Source: Motiliproteus sp965230185
GTDB taxonomy: Bacteria; Pseudomonadota; Gammaproteobacteria; Pseudomonadales; Balneatricaceae
Assembly: GCA_965230185.1 (NCBI GenBank)
Contig: OZ245995.1
Coordinates: forward strand, 2,604,001-2,668,000
Reading direction: 5' to 3'
Length of the DNA: 64,000 nt
Every line of letters begins with the position of its first letter. Position 1 is the first letter of the stretch. The notes beneath the pieces were generated by a model. The model was given only the letters and a program-made list of their open reading frames with translations. It ran no database searches and was not told where the DNA came from. This document shows, one piece after another, positions 25,165 to 34,255 of the stretch. The translations under genes were made by a program, and so were the position numbers.

Positions 25165-28014
25165 ATGAATAATAATCGTAAGCCTTTTCTGAGTCTTAAG
25201 TGGAAACTTCTGGCACTGATGGCAGCTGTGTTTTTCGTGATCGCTGCCGGTATCTCATGGGCCGCATATCTTCAGCAGGATAATCAGCAGCAGCGCCTGC
25301 GCGCAGAGCACCAGATACGCAGTTCTCAGGAGCTTGATCTGCAGATAAAGTCCGTCCAGAGAGAACTCATCAGGCAGGCAGAGTATCTGGTACTGATGGC
25401 TGGTGAAGACGATCAGTTGCTGACCAGTGAATCGCTGGTGTCCGGTATAACAGGAAACATTTCCCGATTGATGCTTTCTTCCGGTATTGAAAAAGTACAG
25501 GTCTACTCGTCCGGTGGTGATACCGTTTTTCACACCGGCACCAGGGACCCCCTTCTTCGGGAAGTCGGTGAACGCGTGCGCACTACGGAGCAGCCCGGGG
25601 CGAGGCTGAGTTGCGTCAGTGAATGCAGAATACTGGTAGCAGTGCCTGTGTTACTGGAAGGAGGGGTGGGAAGTATTGCTCTTGCAGCTTCAGTGGCAGA
25701 TGTAGTACTCCGAGTACATCAGACATCAGGTTGGGATATTGGTGTATTGCTCAATGCCAGTGAAGAACACCTGGCAGATCTGCCATCCTGGGGGCTCAAT
25801 CTCTCTGCTCTGAGCAATCGCCAGCAGCTTGAACCTTTGCTGACGAGTTATACCCGAAAATCAAGATTTCACGGGCAGGGGCAGTATATTATTGAGACGG
25901 GCGGGCTTCACTATGAAATGGCTCTGGTTCCGCTGACGCTGCTGGAGGAACAGCAGGGATACTGGGTTTTACTTTCAGATCTTTCTGATACTTACAACAG
26001 TATTCGTAATGATAATGTGCAGTTGCTGGCTATTACCTGGCTGTCCTTGCTGAGCAGCGCGCTGCTCCTTATTGCAGTTATACAACCTTCCCTGAGTGGG
26101 CTTTCGCTCGTAGCTACCGTACTGCCTTCACTGGGGCGGCATGAATACGAAATGGTGCGACGAAAGCTGAGCAAAGATAATCGTCTGCACAGGCGGTATT
26201 TTAACGATGAACTTGGCTTGCTCGCGGGCAGTGCATTTAATCTGGCCGATGAACTCGAGCGTCTCGACCGGGAAGTCAAAAGCCGGACTCTGCGACTGAA
26301 CAGGAGTAGCAGAGAACTGGCAAAACAGCGCGAGTTCGTGGCTGGTCTGCTTGATAATGCTGAAGCTGTAATCGTATTGCAGAATCGCGATGGCGTTTGC
26401 CAGAGCATTAATCAATATGGACGATTGTTGATTTCAAAGAATGAATCACAATGTGCCAGCCAGCGCTTTGAAGAGTTGTTTGGGCCGCTCGAACTGAGTG
26501 TGCGGGAGCGCTTGTCCGAAGTCTGTGTAGGTCTGAAGAACGTCTATCGTCATGAAACGCGACTCACGACCGCTGACGGGGCTGTTCGTAATTTATCCTG
26601 GTTACATTCCCGGCTACGACAAAGAGGAAGGTCGGATACGGTATTGTCTGTTGGCATGGATATTACCGAGCAGAAGACTGTTCAGCATCAGTTGAAATGG
26701 CTCGCCTCCCATGATCCCCTGACCGAGTTGCCCAATCGTACCAGCCTGCAAAGGAGGCTGCAGGACATAGTCGATGCGGACCATAACAATGAGCATTCGG
26801 TAGCGGTGCTTTTTTGCGGTCTGGACCATTTCAAAAACATCAATGACACGCTCGGACATCCTGCCGGCGATAAACTGTTGCAACAAACTGCCGAACGTAT
26901 GAAAACGGCGGTACGAAACCAGGATATGGTTGCTCGCTGGGGTAGCGACGAATTTGTAGTACTGGTGAACTTTATCAGGGGGCGTCAGGATGCGATCGAT
27001 ATAGCCAGTAAACTGATGACCGCGCTTTCGGGGGGATATTACATAGAAGGACAGGAAGTATTTGTTTCAGCCAGCCTGGGAATTGCCCTCTATCCGGACG
27101 ATGGCCTTGATTCCACAACCTTAGTCAAGCATGCCGATGTTGCGATGCATCAGGCAAAAGCAGAGGGGCGAAAGCAATATCTGGTGTACAGTCCGGAACA
27201 TTCGGCTGGTTTCGAAGAGAGGCTGAGCCTTGACGTTGACTTGCGCTACGCGATTGAGAGGCAGGAGCTTCTGCTTTACTACCAGCCACAGTTATCTGCG
27301 GACTGCACCAGGGTCGTTGGTGTTGAGGCGTTGCTGCGTTGGATGCACCCTGATCAGGGAATGATACCGCCGGACCGATTTATACCGCTGGCAGAAGAGA
27401 GCGGTCAGATCGTTGAAATAGGCGCGTGGGTTTTACAGGAAGCCTGCAGGCAACTTGGGCAGTGGAGAAAACAGGGGATGGATACGCTCAGTGTTTCGGT
27501 AAACCTGACGGGCCCGCAGATAATGGATTCACAATTGTTGAACCGCATCAATAAAGCACTCGATGAAAGTGGCGTCCCTCCCAGTATGCTGGAACTGGAA
27601 ATCACCGAGAGCTTTGCGATGGAACGGCCAGAGTCTGCGATTTCAAGACTGCAATTGATAAAGGACCTGGGTATCCGTCTTGCCATTGACGATTTTGGTA
27701 CCGGATATTCTTCATTGAGCTACCTGAAAAAGCTGCCTGTCGACAAGCTGAAAATTGATAAGTCGTTTGTATACGATATCGGGCGATACTCTGATGACGA
27801 AGCTATTGCCAGAGCGGTAATAGCGCTTGGCCACAGTCTTAACCTTGCGGTTATTGCAGAGGGGGTGGAGAAAGAGGAGCACGTGACTTTCCTTCGCCAG
27901 AATGGCTGTGATGAATTTCAGGGATATTATTTCAGTCGGCCGTTGCCTGCAGATGAATGCACGCAATATCTTCATCTTAAATTCCAGTCTACTCATGTCA
28001 GAAATGCAGACTGA
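25165..28014 (+). CDS. Membrane sensor with PAS, GGDEF and EAL domains
   Basis: A 949-residue c-di-GMP turnover protein. Order: transmembrane helix (about 12-34), periplasmic sensor domain (about 35-285), second transmembrane helix (LLAITWLSLLSSALLLIAV), a linker coil (about 330-400), PAS (about 400-500), GGDEF-type domain and EAL. The diguanylate cyclase signature reads GSDEF rather than GGDEF (about residue 594), so cyclase activity is doubtful. The EAL domain keeps GVEALLRW, ELEITES, DDFGTGYSS, KIDKSFV and EGVE, so phosphodiesterase activity is likely. It is third in an operon with a PstS-like protein and a porin, which may feed the periplasmic domain. Confidence 0.9.
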   Translation: MNNNRKPFLSLKWKLLALMAAVFFVIAAGISWAAYLQQDNQQQRLRAEHQIRSSQELDLQIKSVQRELIRQAEYLVLMAGEDDQLLTSESLVSGITGNISRLMLSSGIEKVQVYSSGGDTVFHTGTRDPLLREVGERVRTTEQPGARLSCVSECRILVAVPVLLEGGVGSIALAASVADVVLRVHQTSGWDIGVLLNASEEHLADLPSWGLNLSALSNRQQLEPLLTSYTRKSRFHGQGQYIIETGGLHYEMALVPLTLLEEQQGYWVLLSDLSDTYNSIRNDNVQLLAITWLSLLSSALLLIAVIQPSLSGLSLVATVLPSLGRHEYEMVRRKLSKDNRLHRRYFNDELGLLAGSAFNLADELERLDREVKSRTLRLNRSSRELAKQREFVAGLLDNAEAVIVLQNRDGVCQSINQYGRLLISKNESQCASQRFEELFGPLELSVRERLSEVCVGLKNVYRHETRLTTADGAVRNLSWLHSRLRQRGRSDTVLSVGMDITEQKTVQHQLKWLASHDPLTELPNRTSLQRRLQDIVDADHNNEHSVAVLFCGLDHFKNINDTLGHPAGDKLLQQTAERMKTAVRNQDMVARWGSDEFVVLVNFIRGRQDAIDIASKLMTALSGGYYIEGQEVFVSASLGIALYPDDGLDSTTLVKHADVAMHQAKAEGRKQYLVYSPEHSAGFEERLSLDVDLRYAIERQELLLYYQPQLSADCTRVVGVEALLRWMHPDQGMIPPDRFIPLAEESGQIVEIGAWVLQEACRQLGQWRKQGMDTLSVSVNLTGPQIMDSQLLNRINKALDESGVPPSMLELEITESFAMERPESAISRLQLIKDLGIRLAIDDFGTGYSSLSYLKKLPVDKLKIDKSFVYDIGRYSDDEAIARAVIALGHSLNLAVIAEGVEKEEHVTFLRQNGCDEFQGYYFSRPLPADECTQYLHLKFQSTHVRNAD

Positions 28015-28285
28015 ACCTCCGTCATCTACTTCTTCTGCAGACGTCGGGTAGCATTAATTTGCTGATTGCATCTGAAAAGAATTCAGGTTGACGCACCCGA
28101 TAAACAACCCCGCCTTAAAACTCAGCTAAACGAGCGTATAACTGTCCTATACTGTTATTTCGAGGGGGTCGAGAAGGGGCATGCAATTGCCTGGCTTTAT
28201 TGATCGACACAATTAATCCGCGGTATATCGACTTTAACGGCTTGCCTGCGGTATCTGTCAGCGTATAAAAATCGGGCATCTGGCC

Positions 28286-29635
28286 ATGGAAAGGAGAAGC
28301 GTACTCTGTTTACGTGTAACCCGTGGATATGAAGTACCACAACAGCCCATCAGAGATGCCGGATGGCATCCCTGTATCGCGGTTGATGTTGACGACGCCA
28401 TGGCGGTTGTCAGAAATAAGAGCCCGCGGGTCGGGCTGGTCTATTTTGACAGCTATTATCTGAATGGCGGCAGCTCGGAGCTTGAAGAATTATTTCAGTC
28501 GACGCCTTATATGGAATGGGTCGGGCTTATTGAGTCCGAAAATTTGTCGCTCAGCAAAACACAGGAACTCATAGTCAACTATCTGAGCGATTATCATACA
28601 CTCCCGATCGACAGTAACAGGCTCCTTAATTCTCTGGGGCATGCCTATGGCATGGCCAACATCCGTCAGGCCTTTTTTAAATCCGTCACAGACCAGATAA
28701 ATGGCTATCAGATGATCGCCGTAAGTCCGGTGATGCATGACATTTTTGAAAAAATCGACAAAATTGCATCTGTTGATGCTTCAGTGATGGTCAGCGGAGA
28801 GAGCGGAACCGGTAAAGAGCTGGTTGCACGGGCAATACATAATCAGTCCAGACGTTCGTCAGGACCTTTCGTCGCTGTTAACTGCGGCTCCATACACGGA
28901 GCTCTGATACAGACAGAGCTGTTCGGTCACGAGAAGGGAGCGTTCAGCGGCGCCCACAAACGCAATATCGGCAGAATTGAAACGGCTGATGGCGGAACCC
29001 TTTTTCTGGATGAGATTGGTGACCTGCCTCTGGACCTTCAGGTTAATCTGCTTCGTTTCCTTCAGGAGAAAACCATTAACAGAGTCGGCGGCGTCGAGCA
29101 GATACCGGTGGATGTAAGAGTGATAACGGCGACACACAGAGACCTTAAAGAGGCGGTAAAAGAGAGGGCGTTCCGCGAAGATCTGTATTATCGACTCCAT
29201 GTCCTGTCTTTGAGGCTCCCTGCTCTCCGAGAACGAAGGGATGATATCGAACCACTGGCTCAGTACTTTCTTCATCAGTTTAAGTCGGAATCCAGTCACA
29301 AAATACGAGGTTTCAGTCGCCAGGCCATTAAATGTATGAATGCCAGTGACTGGCGCGGTAACGTTCGTGAACTGATTAATCGGGTAGAACGGGCGGTTGT
29401 TATGTGTGAAGGAGCCCTTATTACTCCGGCTGACCTGGAATTCGGCTCAGACCCTGAAAGTAGCGAAACGCAGAGTCTTGCGGAGGTGAGGGCGGAAGCG
29501 GAAAAAAATGCGATTCGGGAGTCACTGCAGAAAAGCGGCAGCAACATAACAGAAGCGGCTCGCTGTCTCAGTGTTTCCAGAGTTACTCTTTATCGGCTGA
29601 TAGATAAATTCGGTATCGATATTAATAATCTCTAG
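28286..29635 (+). CDS. VpsR-like AAA+ enhancer-binding transcription regulator
   Basis: A 449-residue regulator with an N-terminal degenerate receiver-like domain (about 1-130), an AAA+ central domain (about 140-370) and a Fis-type helix-turn-helix (NITEAARCLSVSRVTLYRLI). Walker A is GESGTGKE and Walker B is GGTLFLDEIGDL. The sigma54 contact loop reads GAFSGA instead of GAFTGA. The N-terminal pattern (DAGW...RVGLVYFD...EWVGLI...IVNYLSDYHTLPID) resembles Vibrio VpsR, a c-di-GMP-binding biofilm activator. Its position between a GGDEF-EAL gene and a Fap-like exporter suggests it controls the matrix genes nearby; that is inference. Confidence 0.8.
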   Translation: MERRSVLCLRVTRGYEVPQQPIRDAGWHPCIAVDVDDAMAVVRNKSPRVGLVYFDSYYLNGGSSELEELFQSTPYMEWVGLIESENLSLSKTQELIVNYLSDYHTLPIDSNRLLNSLGHAYGMANIRQAFFKSVTDQINGYQMIAVSPVMHDIFEKIDKIASVDASVMVSGESGTGKELVARAIHNQSRRSSGPFVAVNCGSIHGALIQTELFGHEKGAFSGAHKRNIGRIETADGGTLFLDEIGDLPLDLQVNLLRFLQEKTINRVGGVEQIPVDVRVITATHRDLKEAVKERAFREDLYYRLHVLSLRLPALRERRDDIEPLAQYFLHQFKSESSHKIRGFSRQAIKCMNASDWRGNVRELINRVERAVVMCEGALITPADLEFGSDPESSETQSLAEVRAEAEKNAIRESLQKSGSNITEAARCLSVSRVTLYRLIDKFGIDINNL

Positions 29636-29921
29636 CTTGTTTCAGGTGTTTCTGGCCGGGGGGCTGATATTGGGGCCTCATGATCACGACAGCGTTAAGC
29701 ACAATTCCGTAGCCAATACTGACTACGCGGTTTACTAAAAAAGGCGTTTTTACCTGAACCCGGGCTGGAGAGTGCCTGGTATTGCGGTTATTATCTTGCA
29801 TATTTATAAGAATCGGTCCGTTTGCTGGTGTTTTCCGGAGCACATGTTTTCCTGAAGAACGTTGTGTGCATAACGGTCGGTGATTTTGCGCAAGCACGAT
29901 ATCCAAAAGGAGTTTTTGGTA

Positions 29922-31238
29922 ATGAAATCCAGAACAAGAGCCACGGCCTGTGGTTCCGCACTGCTGGCCCTCGCCATATCCAGTACTGTGGCTGCAGAGA
30001 CCATCGATGAAAAAATTGCGCGACTGGAAAAAGTTCTTAACGACCAACAGGCAAAAATCTCCGAGCAGGAACGGAAGCTGAATGAGCAGGCTTCGGTTAT
30101 TTCCGGTCAAAAGGCAGCGCTGGAGAATCAGCGTAACGGGCTCGAGATTCTGCGCACTGAAATTATGATGAAGAGCCGTGGGATGGGAAGCGAACAGAAC
30201 AGTACCAGCCCTGCATACCTTGCCGAAAATAGTGACACACAGACTCCGCCCAGACAGCCAGTGGGACAAGCGCCGAAAAAGGCCCAGCCGACCAAACCCG
30301 AAGTTGATGCTCTGGCCGATATCGGTGGTGTGCTGACACCGAGGGGTAAACTGGTTATTGAGCCAGCGCTGCAGTATTCTCACTCTGACGTTAATCGCTT
30401 AACTTTCCGTGGAATAGAGATCCTTAGCTCGTTGGGTATCGGTGTTCTTGAAGCAGTTGACGCGGACCGCGATAGTATTATCGCATCGGTTACCGGGCGG
30501 CTGGGACTGACCAATCGGTTGGAGCTTGAAGTTAAGGTGCCCTATGTGTATCGGGATGATGAGGAGAGTGCTGTCATTCCCCAGCTGGACGAAGAAGTTT
30601 CCGATACAACCAGTCTGGATGGCGACAGCTTTGGTGATATAGAAGCAGCTATCCACTACCAGCTGAATAATGGGCAGGACGGCTGGCCATTTTTTATCGC
30701 TAATGCTCGTCTGAAGCTGGCCAATGCGGACGGCCCCTTCGATGTTAACCGTGATAGCGAAGGTATCGGGCAGGAACTGGCCACTGGTAGTGGTTTCTAT
30801 TCCTTTGAGCCAAGCCTGACAGTTCTTTATCCGTCCGCACCGGCGGTGTTTTTCGCCAACATCGGTTATCTGTTCAACATTGAGGACAGTGTCGACAAGA
30901 CCATAGGTGCCGGTTCTGATGCAGGAGCTCAGGTTATCGGCGATGTGGATCCGGGCGATGCCATTCGAATCAGCTTTGGTATGGCCTATTCGATTAACGA
31001 GCGGGCCTCCTTTACCCTTGGCTTTAAGAATGACTGGATCGAGGAGACCGAAACCGAGATCAATGGGGTGACCGTCGAAAGTACTGATCTGAATATCGGC
31101 TCTATACTGCTGGGGTACTCCTATCAGCTTGACAGGCAGGTGGGGATTAACCTGAATCTGGAGTTTGGTATAACGGATGACGCTCCGGATATGCTGATGA
31201 CTTTCCGGGTACCCTTTACAACTGAGGCGTTGTGGTAG
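29922..31238 (+). CDS. FapF-like outer-membrane exporter with N-terminal coiled coil
   Basis: A 438-residue protein. A signal peptide (ACGSALLALAISSTVAAE) is followed by a long coiled coil (about residues 28-80, heptads in IARLEKVLNDQQAKISEQE), a Pro/Gln-rich linker, then a beta-barrel beginning GGVLTPRGKLVIEPALQYSH, which recurs in FapF-type amyloid transporters. Barrel strands such as NRLELEVKVPYVYRDD support this. AAGGAG precedes the chosen start, ten bases away. In Pseudomonas, FapF is a trimeric pore gated by its coiled coil that secretes the FapC amyloid. Here it lies downstream of the VpsR-like regulator and converges on the substrate operon. Confidence 0.8.
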   Translation: MKSRTRATACGSALLALAISSTVAAETIDEKIARLEKVLNDQQAKISEQERKLNEQASVISGQKAALENQRNGLEILRTEIMMKSRGMGSEQNSTSPAYLAENSDTQTPPRQPVGQAPKKAQPTKPEVDALADIGGVLTPRGKLVIEPALQYSHSDVNRLTFRGIEILSSLGIGVLEAVDADRDSIIASVTGRLGLTNRLELEVKVPYVYRDDEESAVIPQLDEEVSDTTSLDGDSFGDIEAAIHYQLNNGQDGWPFFIANARLKLANADGPFDVNRDSEGIGQELATGSGFYSFEPSLTVLYPSAPAVFFANIGYLFNIEDSVDKTIGAGSDAGAQVIGDVDPGDAIRISFGMAYSINERASFTLGFKNDWIEETETEINGVTVESTDLNIGSILLGYSYQLDRQVGINLNLEFGITDDAPDMLMTFRVPFTTEALW

Positions 31239-31256
31239 CATGCTGAAGTGATTCAG

Positions 31257-31287
31257 AAAAGCCCGCTTTAATGGCGGGCTTTTTTTA
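31257..31287 (+). terminator. Rho-independent terminator of the FapF-like gene
   Basis: Stem AAGCCCGC/GCGGGCTT with a 7-base loop and a T-run, 20 bases after the stop codon. The IS3 element begins seven bases further on. Confidence 0.92.
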
Positions 31288-31293
31288 TTACCG

Positions 31294-31320
31294 TGTCCCG
31301 TACTGAATAACGTTGACACT
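31294..31320 (+). repeat. Left terminal inverted repeat of the IS3 element
   Basis: Starts TGTCCCGT and ends GTTGACACT. It matches the inverted right end at 19 of 27 positions, without gaps. Confidence 0.85.
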
Positions 31321-31346
31321 TTTCGATCATCAAATCGGGAAGTGAC

Positions 31347-31748
31347 ATGAAATCAGATACTAAACGCACCCAGCGCGATTATTCCCTCGCTTTTAAATTG
31401 TCGGTCGTCGACCAGGTGGAAGCCGGCGAACTGACCTATAAGCAGGCTCAGAGGCGCTATGGCATCCAGGGTCGGTCCACGGTATTGGTTTGGCTTCGTA
31501 AGCACGGCTGGCTAGATTGGTCTGTAGGGACATCTCTTTCGGACCATCGGGCCAAACCCATGACAGACAAGTCTTCAGAGCTTACCCCAGAACAGCGGAT
31601 TAAAGAGCTTGAGCAGCAGCTGACTGAAGCGCAGCAGAAAGCTGACTTCTTTGAGGCGGTGGTTGATGTACTCGAGCGCGATCACGGAGTCCGCGTAGTA
31701 AAAAAGCCTCACGGCAAGTCATCGAAGAACGACAGGTCAAAGGGCTGA
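31347..31748 (+). CDS. IS3-family transposase, OrfA
   Basis: A 133-residue DNA-binding protein of the IS3 OrfA type: an N-terminal helix-turn-helix (DYSLAFKLSVVDQVEAGELTYKQA, then RYGIQGRSTVLVWLRKHG) followed by a leucine-zipper-like coiled coil (about residues 75-115). It overlaps OrfB in the -1 frame. The heptamer A-AAA-AAG at 31700-31706 is the canonical IS3 slippery site, so the active OrfAB transposase is made by programmed frameshifting, while OrfA alone acts as a regulator in this family. Confidence 0.93.
   Translation: MKSDTKRTQRDYSLAFKLSVVDQVEAGELTYKQAQRRYGIQGRSTVLVWLRKHGWLDWSVGTSLSDHRAKPMTDKSSELTPEQRIKELEQQLTEAQQKADFFEAVVDVLERDHGVRVVKKPHGKSSKNDRSKG
31700..31706 (+). promoter_or_regulatory. 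Programmed -1 ribosomal frameshift site
   Basis: A-AAA-AAG is in register with the OrfA frame (GTA AAA AAG). Slipping back one base continues directly into the OrfB frame from GCC at 31706. This is the standard control of IS3 transposase production. Confidence 0.85.
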
Positions 31749-32569
31749 CTGTCACTCGAGCCTGCCAGATTCTCGGTATCAGCCGTCAGGCCTGTTATCA
31801 GCAACGCCAGCGGACGAAGATTCACACCGAGGAGCGTTGCGCCATTCTAAGCTTTGTTCAGCATGAGCGCATGCGGCAGCTCCGACTGGGAACTCGTAAG
31901 CTACTGCACCTGCTGCACTCAGAGACGGAGTTCAAAATTGGCAGGGACAAGCTTTTCGGGCTGCTTAGAGAGCGGCGACTTTTGGTTCAGCGACGCAGGG
32001 CATATTACAAAACCACTCAGAGTCATCACCGCTTCTGGTGTCACCTTAACTTACTAAAGCCAGGTGAGGAGCAAGAGAAAGCCACTCAGCCAGAGCAAAT
32101 CTGGGTAGCGGATATTACGTATCTTCCAGTCAGGTACGGAGAAGCCTGTCTCAGCCTGGTTACCGATACTTATTCACGTAAAATCGTCGGCTATCACGTA
32201 CACGGCAACCTGAAAGCTGAATCGGTATTAACGGCTTACCAAAAGGCCTTGAGTGGTTACCAGGGTGGCGTTGGGCTGATTCATCACTCTGATCGAGGCA
32301 TACAGTACTGTTCAAAGCGGTATCAGGCCGTCCACAAGAAACATGGCGTAAGATGTTCGATGACAGATGGTTATGACTGTTATCAAAACGCGCTTGCGGA
32401 AAGGGTGAATGGGATCCTGAAAGGAGAGTATCTGTTGAGGAGGCCTGAGGATCTGGAGCAGGCGGCGGTCATGGTCGACGAGTCGATTCGGCTCTACAAC
32501 ACACGGCGGCCGCATATGGCCTTAAAATACAAAACGCCCGATGAAGTGCATCGGGCGTTTTTAACCTGA
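31706..32569 (+). CDS. IS3-family transposase catalytic part, OrfB (by -1 frameshift)
   Basis: The DDE integrase domain of the transposase, read from the frameshift site to the stop at 32569, about 287 residues. The N-terminal part (TRACQILGISRQACYQ) is an HTH_21-like segment. Catalytic motifs are visible: the first Asp in WVADITYLP, the second in HHSDRGIQY, and the glutamate in NALAERVNGILKGEYL. An internal ATG at 31871 would give a shorter product lacking the HTH. The frame is intact, so the element is probably mobile. Confidence 0.92.
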   Translation, partial: ASRQVIEERQVKGLTVTRACQILGISRQACYQQRQRTKIHTEERCAILSFVQHERMRQLRLGTRKLLHLLHSETEFKIGRDKLFGLLRERRLLVQRRRAYYKTTQSHHRFWCHLNLLKPGEEQEKATQPEQIWVADITYLPVRYGEACLSLVTDTYSRKIVGYHVHGNLKAESVLTAYQKALSGYQGGVGLIHHSDRGIQYCSKRYQAVHKKHGVRCSMTDGYDCYQNALAERVNGILKGEYLLRRPEDLEQAAVMVDESIRLYNTRRPHMALKYKTPDEVHRAFLT

Positions 32570-32572
32570 AAT

Positions 32573-32599
32573 AGTGTCAACCCATATCAGGACAAGACA
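32573..32599 (-). repeat. Right terminal inverted repeat of the IS3 element
   Basis: Its complement starts TGTCTTGT and ends GTTGACACT. It is followed immediately by the CCG target duplicate. Confidence 0.85.
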
Positions 32600-32621
32600 C
32601 CGGGATGTAGCGTTTTTATTG

Positions 32622-34253
32622 CTATTTAAAAATCCCCATTTTGCTTAGGGCCGCCCGCATTGATGCCAGTCGAGCACTTTTCGCGTTCTGAATTTCTATC
32701 TTAATATTAAGCTTCTGACTCACTTTAAGGCTGGATGCATTGCTGATAACTGCACTGATGGCCGCCTCCTGAGTCAGCTTGTGTACTGCTGCTGTGAATC
32801 CTTTATTGTCGTTGATGACAAGCCCACTGAATCCACCGGCACTTTCCAGTCCATCAAGTTTCACGTCAACGGGCGCAAGTTCGGAAAGCGTTACGCTACT
32901 ATCTGGTCCGATTACTACCGCATTATTAGAGGAGGTCACAGTTGCCGAAGAACCGGTGTTGTCGCTGGTAGCTGTTGAAACGATGGTTGTTTCATTGTTC
33001 TGAGATAGACCGGTTTGTGTCGTGCTAACTACCTGTGTATTACCGGTATCAGACTGCGTACCCGTGTTCTGTGATGCCGTGTGAATTATCGAAGTCGGGT
33101 TCAGGTCGGCTGTCGTCACAGCCGCAGGCGAGTGGCTCGGAACAGTTGGTGCGATGAGGCTATCTGACACCGGTGGCGCAGTTGACGTCGGGTTTGAAGT
33201 GGGCGCTACGGCAGGCTGGTTCACCTCAACAATGGGCTGCGAAACTATGTTCGGCAATGGCGTCTGAGTCACTGCAGAAGTCGGATTTGGGCCAGCTGTA
33301 GTTGCGGCCCCTGGAGACTGGCTCGGAGCTATGGAGGCTATGGGGGTGTTTATCGCCGGTGGCACAGACGATACCGGGCTTGATGAAGGCGCGGTAGGAT
33401 GGGCCATCTCAACAGAAGGCTGCGAAATTGTGTTCGACGGAGGTGTCTGAGTCACTGCAGTCGGATTTTGGACAGCTGTGGTCACGGCCACAGGAGGCTG
33501 ACCCGGAGCAGTGGAGGATATGGGGTTGTCTATAGCAGGCGGCGCAATTGTTCCCAGGTTTGACGAGGGTGCCACGACCGGCTGAGTCACATCAACAGAG
33601 GGTTGCGAAACTGTGTCCGATGAAGGTGTATAAATCACTGCAGTCGGGTTTGGACCGGCTGTGGCCACTGCCACAGGAGACTGGCTCGGAGCCGGCGGAG
33701 CAAAGGGGTTATCTATGACCGGCGGCGCAGTTGATGGCAGGTTTGAGGAGGGCGCTACGGTCGGCTGGGTCACCTCAACAGAGGGCTGCGTAGCCGAGGG
33801 AGTTTCTGTTGCAAGCGTCACACCGGCCGCAGGCCCTGTAACTGTCGACGTAGAAGAGTCCGAACTCGTTGAGGTAAGAGCAGGCGATTGACTGGCCAGT
33901 GCTGCAACTGCCTCATTCACGGCCGCCAGGTTGCTCAGGACCTGGGAAACGATTTCAGTTCCATGAGATGTTATGTTGAATACTGTCTCCAGTTTTATAC
34001 TGTCGATCAGGGTGCTGAGCGTTGCTCCGAACTTTAATTCCAGGCCTCCAAATGAAAACCCTCCTCGCATTCCGTCCATTTCCTGAAGATCGATGACTTC
34101 CAGTCCTGAATAGGCTTCTGGCGTTGCTTCAGTATTGACAACCATTTCGGGAAAGGCTCTGTTTTCAGCGTTGAGTCCGGAAGATGCGATCAAAAGTGAC
34201 AGGCAGGTTAGCCAGACTGCAGTGGCTCTGATTATGTTAACTGAAATATTCAT
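32622..34253 (-). CDS. Secreted proline-rich repeat protein with double-glycine leader motif
   Basis: A 543-residue exported protein of unknown family. It has a signal peptide (AVWLTCLSLLIASSGLNAEN), then a motif I-x3-EM-x2-M-x-GG (IDLQEMDGMRGG, about residues 54-65) that fits the C39-peptidase double-glycine consensus. A hydrophobic helix region follows, then four tandem repeats of about 61 residues rich in Pro, Thr and Val (each begins with a QPxVE-like segment and contains PSSN and NPT), a Ser/Thr-rich stretch, and a C-terminal amphipathic domain. The C39 peptidase gene ends two bases before its start, implying coupling. A FapE/FapB-like role in matrix assembly is inference. Confidence 0.75.
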   Translation of the reverse strand: MNISVNIIRATAVWLTCLSLLIASSGLNAENRAFPEMVVNTEATPEAYSGLEVIDLQEMDGMRGGFSFGGLELKFGATLSTLIDSIKLETVFNITSHGTEIVSQVLSNLAAVNEAVAALASQSPALTSTSSDSSTSTVTGPAAGVTLATETPSATQPSVEVTQPTVAPSSNLPSTAPPVIDNPFAPPAPSQSPVAVATAGPNPTAVIYTPSSDTVSQPSVDVTQPVVAPSSNLGTIAPPAIDNPISSTAPGQPPVAVTTAVQNPTAVTQTPPSNTISQPSVEMAHPTAPSSSPVSSVPPAINTPIASIAPSQSPGAATTAGPNPTSAVTQTPLPNIVSQPIVEVNQPAVAPTSNPTSTAPPVSDSLIAPTVPSHSPAAVTTADLNPTSIIHTASQNTGTQSDTGNTQVVSTTQTGLSQNNETTIVSTATSDNTGSSATVTSSNNAVVIGPDSSVTLSELAPVDVKLDGLESAGGFSGLVINDNKGFTAAVHKLTQEAAISAVISNASSLKVSQKLNIKIEIQNAKSARLASMRAALSKMGIFK

Positions 34254-34255
34254 GA

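Larger units (their letters stand above)
31294..32599 (+). mobile_element. Complete IS3-family insertion sequence
   Basis: A 1,306-bp element with imperfect terminal inverted repeats of about 27 bp (19 of 27 matching) beginning TGTC and sharing GTTGACACT at the inner end. It is flanked by a direct repeat CCG (31291-31293 and 32600-32602), the 3-bp target duplication expected of this family. It holds two overlapping transposase frames and a slippery A6G. It has inserted between the terminator of the FapF-like gene and the 3' end of the convergent matrix operon, apparently without breaking a gene. Confidence 0.92.

Noticed and set aside
28015..28285. A possible c-di-GMP riboswitch before the VpsR-like gene
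   Set aside because: The GEMM core sequence is absent; only a weak promoter-like TTAAAA/TATAAC pair is seen.
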